Made by a program: the position numbers and the translations under genes
Part shown: one piece after another, positions 57,601 through 64,000 of the stretch
How the letters are laid out: every line of letters starts with the position of its first letter
How positions within the stretch are numbered: position 1 is the first letter of the stretch
The notes under the pieces: generated by a model
What the model saw: only the letters and a program-made list of their open reading frames with translations
Database searches by the model: none
Told to the model about the DNA's origin: nothing
Source of the DNA: Gliomastix tumulicola
Taxonomy: Eukaryota; Ascomycota; Sordariomycetes; Hypocreales; Bionectriaceae
Direction of reading: 5' to 3'
NCBI GenBank assembly: GCA_001599755.1
Contig: BCHX01000006.1
Location: 2,219,336-2,283,335 of the forward strand
DNA length: 64,000 nt

Positions 57601-58323
57601 AAGAGAGCAAGTGGCTTCTACTAGCGTGAGCAGTGCTGGGTGGGCTGAGACGAAGAGCACGGATGATCTATGGGGAGATGTCCATTCAGAGGTGAGCATG
57701 CACATCAGTATATCTGCGTGGCAAGTGAACTAACAAGGCAACAGTTTGGCTCTCTCTCGCTAGCTAAGGACGCCCCATACACAGCCCGCGCCGACTTCGA
57801 GGCTGCCCTGACACATTCCCCCAACCACCCTGCTGGGATTGTCGGGCTGTCGAATATCCTGCTTGACATCTATGACGAGAAGCTCAGGCCGTCGCCTACT
57901 GTCCCATCCCTGAAGTCGATGGATGACGCAGTAAAAGCCCTCTCCCTATCTACGAAAGTAACAAGGGCCACCCTCCCATCGGGTCCTCTCGGCCTTGGTC
58001 CGTTAGCAAGCGACTCGCCATCAGCACGATCATCTCCGCCCGACATCGACCCGGATTCCCTACCCGAGCCGTACAAGGCTGAATGCCTACCGCTCGTCGA
58101 CCGCCTAGCGGCCCGTGACCGGGCTAGCACTCTCTTGTCGGGCCTCACCCGCCTCGGCACTGGCTGGAACTACTCGGAAGCCTGGTTCGCGCTCGCTCGC
58201 GCCCATGAGGACAGCGGGCAGCCGGACAAGGCGAAGGAAGTCCTCTGGTGGTGCGTCGAGCTGGAGGAGGCAAAGGGGGTGCGAGACTGGCGGAGTCTCG
58301 GTGCTGGCGGGTATGTTCTTTAG
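54635..58323 (+). CDS. ypp1: Ypp1/TTC7-type TPR protein (PI4-kinase complex)
   Basis: Helical-repeat scaffold that, with Efr3, recruits the phosphatidylinositol 4-kinase Stt4 to the plasma membrane (PI4P supply, endocytosis). Two exons, 54635-57691 and 57745-58323; 1211 residues. I chose ATG 54635 because the next residues lead straight into the conserved start AAGYLEQLDRARCDGDWAAI and PELVRKVRKHAPEKACL. TPR-like helices run through the protein: YSLALVRLPKSLDQ, CQYGHSDVSDRARQLGAELE, SWQAIGLSQAHWSRITHEAT and SYYALGLLLAERRELSAAVE. The C-terminal TPR block reads YTARADFEAALTHSPNHPAG, GWNYSEAWFALARAHEDSGQ and LGAGGYVL. A disordered Ser/Thr-rich insert (about residues 745-880) sits between. Convergent with los1. 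Confidence 0.9.
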
Positions 58324-58329
58324 AATAAA
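58324..58329 (+). terminator. Possible poly(A) signal of the Ypp1-type gene
   Basis: AATAAA immediately after the stop codon in an A/T-rich stretch. Confidence 0.3.
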
Positions 58330-58783
58330 ATAAAAATTAAAGTAGGCGGTGTTTGGCTGGGATGAAGCAATATCTTTTCGTCATAGTACAGTATCATAAT
58401 CCTTTGCGCTGCGGAATAGACTCCCCACGGTGTGGCAACAATACCATGATGTGCTGAAATTGGCGTCCTCTATTATGTGTGTTTCATTGGATACTTATTT
58501 GTGTATTCGTGAGATGTTTTTGAATTTCTTTTGGGCGGATGGTGAGATAATAGGGGGCAAGAGAAAATGTTAGACCAAGGTATGTGGTATGTGGTATGTG
58601 GTGAAGCAAGGAGTAAAGAGATCCGCAACCACCCGAGAAATCTATGAATCTGCCCTCCCAACTCCGTGATATATGAGGTGTAAACACATGTGATCTACAC
58701 GCGTTCTGTATGTATTGCATGCTCCGACTTCTTCCCCTCCGATAACTCGAATTCCTTCCCCGCCCAACCCTATCTCGTTCTTA
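58324..58783. other. Convergent intergenic region, no gene recognised
   Basis: 460 bases between the Ypp1-type and los1 stop codons; A/T-richer than its surroundings, with a short GTATGTG repeat near 58580-58600. Confidence 0.6.
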
Positions 58784-61700
58784 CTACTGCTGTCTGCTCT
58801 TGATCAGCTCAAGAAGATAAGAGCTGAAGACCTTCTTGTCCGTCGACGTGGTGAGCGACCTCAGGAAATCCCCGCCGTCGACGGCGAGGCTCGGGAAGAG
58901 CACGTTCTGCAAGTGCTGGATGAAGACGTCGCCGGTCTTGGTGTAGATGATCTGCTCCAGCCCCGCGATCTCGGTGAGGACCTGTTTCGACTGGGCATCC
59001 TGGAACGGGCGGAAGTTGGGGTTGCGCATGACCTCCCAGCAGACGGTGTGGAAGCGGTCGATCATGAACTGGTCGAAGCCTGGGATCGCCGGCGCCGGGG
59101 ATCCGGGGGCGGCAGGATTCTGCGAGATGACGGCAATGTCCGGGCCGCCCCATATGGAGGAGATGCTGGCCATGACGGAGAAGGCGGTGCGGCTGGGGCC
59201 GAGGTGGCCCTCGAGGGTCCTGCCGATATCGGTGATGGAGGTGACCATGGTCTCGAAGCAGCGCTGGTTGGCCTCGCTGATGAAGACGCTGTCGAGGCCG
59301 TTGCTGAGGATGACCTGGATGAAGGAGAGGAACTCGCGGCGGAGCTCCGCCAGCTGGATCTCGTCGTCCGTCCCAACGATGGGTTCTGCGAGGCCGCTGA
59401 AGATTCTTTCTAGCAACGGCGTCAATAGAATGTTCAGGATATCGTATATCTCCGACTTGAAGCCGTAGACGACCTGGTCCAAGAGGCGGAGGAACATGGC
59501 CATCTCGTCCTTGGAGGAGCTCTGTGATAGGAGCCCTTCGATCCATTGCGGTAGCTGCGGGAGGACCGCGGAGCCAAGCACGCCGAGGAGGCGTGAGAAG
59601 GCCGAGCGGCAGGCTATCCGGATGTCAGAGGACGAGTTAAGCTGGTTGAGGGCAATGAGAATAGCTTCGGCCGCTCGAGAGAACTCTTCTGACACCGCCC
59701 TGTTAGTCGGTGGCTGTTGAGCTGAAGAGGGCGTCCAGTCCGAGAAGCCGTGAGCCAGAGTCCCCAGAGCCATGACAATATGATGAATCTGGAGAACTGC
59801 TTGTGCATCGCCGGACTTGGCGCGTGGGAGATGCTCCTCCATATCTCGGAAAAGGGGGTCCATAACAGACCGGGCGAAGAGCGCCTGCTTGTCGTCCGGG
59901 GTGCTCTGGGTAGAGGATATGCACCCAATAGCCTCGAAGAGGTACAGTTGGCTACTGAACAAGGCGTCTGCGGAGTGGTCGGACTCGTCTGATGACATGT
60001 CGTCGTCGGCATCCTCGCCAGGGACTTCTGCTCTAATAGGGAGAAGATCACCGATGGACTGAATGATGGTTTCGGCGACGTTGCCAACTTGGGCGCGAAG
60101 GTGTTTGACGAATCGGTGGAAGAGGTACCATGATCGAGTTTTGATGCGGACGTGGTCGTGATGAACAAGTCGTACGAAGCTCTCCAAGACCGCTGGGATG
60201 TACTGGGCGTTGTTCTCAAAGACAACGCAGTAGCGGACACAGTTTTCCATGTACTGCAGCAGGATGGCGGGATGCTCGATGTTGGCAATGCCTGTCACTT
60301 CGTTAGAAAATTCAGCCGAGCTGCCAAGTTGGGTACAACTTACCCGACTCTACCATCTTCCTCATCATGACCACAAGTCGATCAGACGCTTCACCAGACG
60401 GCTGATTCTTAGTCCCTAGGCCTTGGTTCGGCAGAGCAAGCTCCCCGAACAGGTACATCTCATGCAGGGCGAGATCTAGATCCCGCCAATCCATCTGAGA
60501 TCCTTGCTGGTCGAGGCTTTGGAATGTTGATGCCACGAGGTTGCTGAGTGACTCCATGTACAAGTTCTGATCAATGGCCGCCACCGTCTTCTGTAGGTTC
60601 TGTAGCTTCCTCCTAAGGTCTTGGAACTCGGCCTCGTCGGTTTGTTCGTCCTCGTTCCCCCATGTCGCCGTCTCATCATATCTCATCTTGTGGATAACAG
60701 CATTGAGAATGGGCGACAGCATCTCGGAGTACTCTTGGGGAAGCTGGTTGAGCTTCCTAAGAAAAGTCAGGAGGTCCGTGAGCGCCGGAATCACGGTCGA
60801 GCAGACCTCGTCGTACTCGTCCGCGAAGAAGCGCAGCAAGAATGGGAGGAATCCGTTTAGATATTGGTTGGCTTGTGTCCTGATATCACCGGTGATCTGG
60901 CCGTCCTCGAGGGCCTTTACAACATCCGTCATGATCGTGTTGACAAGGTTGGCAACCTTTTCCGCCAGGTCGGTGTCGTACTGCGAGGAGCCCCTAAGCT
61001 CGCTAAGCACAGGACTCGCGACCAGTTGACTTACGATGTTCTGCAGGTTGAGGAAAGAGATCATCTCGATCTTGTCCTGCGGCCTCATCTTCTTGCCGGT
61101 GATTTGTGTCAGTGTGTCAATGGCAGTATCACGCACTTTGTCATCTGAGCCTCCCTGGGGGATGCGTCCCACCAGCGGCAGCAGCAAGTTCAACATGTCT
61201 TGGCTGACGACTAGAGATATGTCCATCCAGCTCACCCATTTGGCGATGACTTTGAGAACGAGCTCGACCACGGCATCGTTGTTGCCGTACCGAACAAGCA
61301 GTATCTTCCACGAATCGGCAATCCTGTAGACATCCTGCCCGCGGAGCTGGTCCTTCAACTCGGTATTGCGCTTCGCCTCGCCGTTCTGCCGAGACAGGAG
61401 CATATCGGCGATCTCATCGTGAATGGAGCTCAGCACCCTGAGGTAGAAGATGACGCCTTGGACATTGTCCCTTTCGGGGGACAGTCCCGCGAGCTCCAGG
61501 AAGTCGTCCAGAAACCCTTGCCAGCCGTCCTGGTAGAGGAAAACAAACAAGTATGTAAGGGTCTGGGTGAGCTTGTTCTGAAGATGAGCGGGATCCGGCT
61601 CCTGTGTTCGATCGGGACCGTAGGTCTGGCGCATGTACTGGACCAGCGTATCTTTTAGGTAGGATAGGCTTGCCCCATTCAAGCCTTGGGTATGGACAGC

Positions 61701-62063
61701 ATAGTTGACAACTTCTAAGCACACTAATCGCAGAACTTCGGAGGACTGGCTGTTGACAAACAGGCCGGTGCAGACTTGCCAGCCCTGAGGGTCGCTTCGT
61801 AACTGGTTGAGATATTCAAAGGCTTGTGATTTTAACGATTGGTCGGAGTGAGGGTTCCCCAGGATCGCGACGGCGTTCTCGATCTGTTGGGCAAGTCAAT
61901 GTCAGCACATGATCACAGGCCCAGCACGCTCTCCCTCTGGCGACGGCATGGGAGTCGAGTTGTCTGATATGCGCCGGGTGGCTTGTGTTGATGTCGATCT
62001 ATGTTTGGCGGGGCATTCGTTGTTGGGCGGGTAATGTCCACATGTACGCACCTGTGCCTCCAT
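58784..62063 (-). CDS. los1: Exportin-T (tRNA exportin Los1)
   Basis: Karyopherin that exports mature tRNA from the nucleus together with Ran-GTP. Three exons on the minus strand: 62052-62063 (only MEAQ), 60344-61883 and 58784-60291; 1019 residues, normal for the family. The N-terminus IENAVAILGNPHSDQSLKSQ and AFEYLNQLRSDPQGWQVC is the importin-beta-type HEAT start of Los1. The exportin-1-like region contains LQNKLTQTLTYLFVFLYQDG and WQGFLDDFLELAGLSPERDN. HEAT repeats continue to the C-terminal GFDQFMIDRFHTVCWEVMRN and SSYLLELIKSRQQ. An acidic loop (EDADDDMSSDESDHSAD) lies near residue 610. The tiny first exon supplies the only ATG in phase with the conserved start. Confidence 0.96.
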
Positions 62064-63745
62064 GTTCGACCAAGGGGCCAGAGCCTCGGCCGGGGAGGGG
62101 AAAAGAGAGTTATGATAGAGTCAGGCGAGACGCAAGGTCGGAGCTGCTAGCTATAGGTCCGGCAGCTGTGTTTCCACAGCATCCAGCATAGTTGTAGTGT
62201 TGGTTGTCCGAGGCTGACGCTATCGAGGGGCCATGCCTTGCTCACGAGGGGCAGTCGTTGGCGGGCAGATCTGTTCGGCGGAGGCGCAGGGAAGGGCAGA
62301 AGTACTTGTGGCACAAGCTTGGACACAGTCGAGGCTAAGCGGCAGCAGCTGTTGCAGCAGAGTCGAGGTCGCTCGGTGGAAGTTGGTCGGACAGATGGCA
62401 GGACGGCCGGGGGCAGGACGAAGGAATCGATGCTCTGTCTGTCTTGCGATTGCGGGTTTATCTTGTGTGGTCTTTTTTCCCAAAAAGTCGGTGCATTGCG
62501 TTGTGATTTGTGCCAATGTGGGGTGACCTGGAATTTTGGGTGCCTGTGCTGCCTTTGTGAGGTGGATGGTGGATTTTGGTGGAGTTCCAGGCTTGATTCT
62601 GACCTCACGGAAGATTCTCGGGCAAAGAAACACCCCGCACTGTGCTGTTGGCTGCCATCTCTGCACACAAGCACAGTCTCCATCCGTCCTCTCTTTCCTC
62701 CCATTGTTCTAGAATCTTGCTGCATGAGGCCCCTCCTAGGCATCCTCCGAGACTACTAGTACCTTATTCTTATCATCGCATGACTCAGTACACATCACCT
62801 TGCACCCAAATTCACGGAGGGGGCATCCACGGGCATCTCACGTGTTTTCATTTGGTTGGCATTCATGATCAGCTACTTCAACGGGGCACTCATCGCAGTA
62901 CCAGGTCTCATAGCCTGACCATGCCAAAATGCCATCCAGGATAGTATCAGAGAGATCTGATCCTGACCCGCTCGCTGGGGACTGATTCCGATGCCATCAT
63001 CCCTCTTGATATGCAACGAGGCACCTGGAATCGCGCTCATAAGCGGAGAGATACTGGCTGGTTCTCCTTCCTACCCTGGGAACTTGAGTTCGATCTAGCC
63101 CCTAGCTCACGGCCCCAGGACCGGTCTTCATCTACCCCAAGACCAGGATTATCCAAGTGTTAGACGAAGAGTCGCATCTGCTGCTGGCGAGACTCTATCA
63201 TGACTCAGGCGCCTCTTGGTGAAGAGCCTGGGGCTTCCGTGACGGCCACCAAAGGACTGGTGAGGAATATTGGACTCGAGTCGCGAGGCAGACTATATTG
63301 ATGCGAGTGCAGGTCTCGTGGCTGCCGAGTCTGCCATGAGAGGCACGCTCTTCAGTTTCGTCTTCGTCTGTTTGCGATTGGAGTACATGATCACATGGTT
63401 AGCTAAACCATTGCCCAGAACGACAACGAATTGGATTCTCCAGAACAATAGACGACGGGCGAAGGCTACAGTCCAGATGTCGTCTGCATAAGGCTCAAGG
63501 AAAAGCTCATGAAGAACAACTTGCCGCATAGCACGGTCTCTGACCTCAAGAGCCGCTTCGATAGGTATCCGTCATCGTTGCCATGGAGCCGGCGAGCAGC
63601 GAGGCGTAGGCCGGACTCCTGAGGTCCGTGTACTTCCGACGCCAATTCTAGACCTAGAAGTCTGTCAGGACGAGAACGGCTCGCGAATGCCTCGAAGCGT
63701 TGAGCAGAGCCAAGGAATTCGTCTGGCATCTGGCCGCGAGCGTCT
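62064..63745. other. Right-end intergenic region, nothing assigned
   Basis: Upstream of los1. Open frames on both strands are short, Cys- or Arg-rich and without domains; codon use is not gene-like. I see no repeat or RNA gene. Confidence 0.45.
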
Positions 63746-64000
63746 TCAGCTCTCTATGTCATCTGGAACTCGCAGAGCGATCCCGCACATGGCATTGGGA
63801 GAGCAGTGGTCCAGCTTGAAGGTAAGGTCACCCGTCCGCACGCTGGAGAAGATCAGAACTACAGAGCTCCCTGTGATGCCCCAGTATCCCGGTGTCGGTG
63901 GCTCTAAAGGTATCGAAGACGGTGTGGTGGTACTGCATACGCTTGTGCGTGCTCGCGTGCCCGTTGTCGATAGTGGCCCGGTCCTATGATCCAATGTTTC
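63746..64000 (-). CDS. Possible 3' end of a gene continuing past the right edge
   Basis: A minus-strand frame is open from the window edge to a TGA at 63746-63748, ending TFKLDHCSPNAMCGIALRVP then DDIES. The region also has a second minus-strand frame with very GC-rich third positions (ATIDNGHASTHKRMQ, VFDTFRATDTG) that stops after about 70 codons. The true reading could switch between the two through an intron or frameshift. I cannot name a family. It may be a real gene end or chance. Confidence 0.2.
   Translation of the reverse strand, partial: ETLDHRTGPLSTTGTRARTSVCSTTTPSSIPLEPPTPGYWGITGSSVVLIFSSVRTGDLTFKLDHCSPNAMCGIALRVPDDIES

Noticed and set aside
37164..62063. Functional cluster of ribosome/tRNA genes (Stm1-type, rix1, los1)
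   Set aside because: They are separated by unrelated genes over 25 kb; proximity is probably chance.
62238..62759. 173-codon plus-strand frame with many Cys
   Set aside because: Codon use is not gene-like, there is no domain, and it overlaps the upstream region of los1.

Overview
The window is nuclear DNA of a filamentous ascomycete, most likely a Sordariomycete-type Pezizomycotina. The evidence is short GT-AG introns (about 50-90 nt), several very small exons, GC-rich codon third positions, and a gene set typical of such fungi (AA9 LPMO, GH95 fucosidase, MpaB-family oxygenase, Rua1-type regulator, Arp8, Rix1). I rebuilt 22 protein-coding genes by joining exons at GT-AG sites. Every complete model closes in frame. 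I found no tRNA, rRNA, transposon, CRISPR array or convincing secondary-metabolite cluster.

Left part (1-18.4 kb): a truncated GH95 alpha-L-fucosidase (-) faces an AA9 lytic polysaccharide monooxygenase (+). These are followed by a Thr-rich GPI-type wall protein (+), a putative N-myristoylated protein (+), a 12-TM MFS transporter (-), the INO80 subunit Arp8 (-), an MpaB-family oxygenase (+) and a proline-rich small protein (+). This part mixes secreted or wall functions with chromatin and membrane genes.

Middle (18.4-36.5 kb): a gene-free stretch of about 5.2 kb leads into a Rua1-type zinc regulator (+). After it come a GNAT acetyltransferase (+), a C-terminal PHD-finger protein (+), an Och1-like GT32 mannosyltransferase (+) and 3-isopropylmalate dehydrogenase of leucine synthesis (+).

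Right part (36.5-64 kb): a Stm1/SERBP1-type ribosome-associated RGG protein (-), a LIM-domain protein (-), an unrecognised basic Ser/Pro-rich protein (-), a Pap1/Yap-type bZIP factor (-), a GPI-type GH16 enzyme (-), a WW-domain protein (+), the pre-rRNA factor Rix1 (-), the PI4-kinase-complex TPR protein Ypp1/TTC7 (+) and the tRNA exportin Los1 (-). Stm1, Rix1 and Los1 all serve ribosomes or tRNA, but their spacing and strands do not make them a functional cluster. The last 2 kb is mostly unassigned; an open minus-strand frame runs off the right edge.

I did not find a clear new biological system. The observations most worth checking are the Gln-to-Glu change at the AA9 copper site, the lipid-anchor signal of the 8.5 kb gene, the stand-alone MpaB-family enzyme, the alternative start and intron-retention potential of the Rua1-type regulator, and a bZIP factor with an AP-1-like basic region but almost no cysteine.
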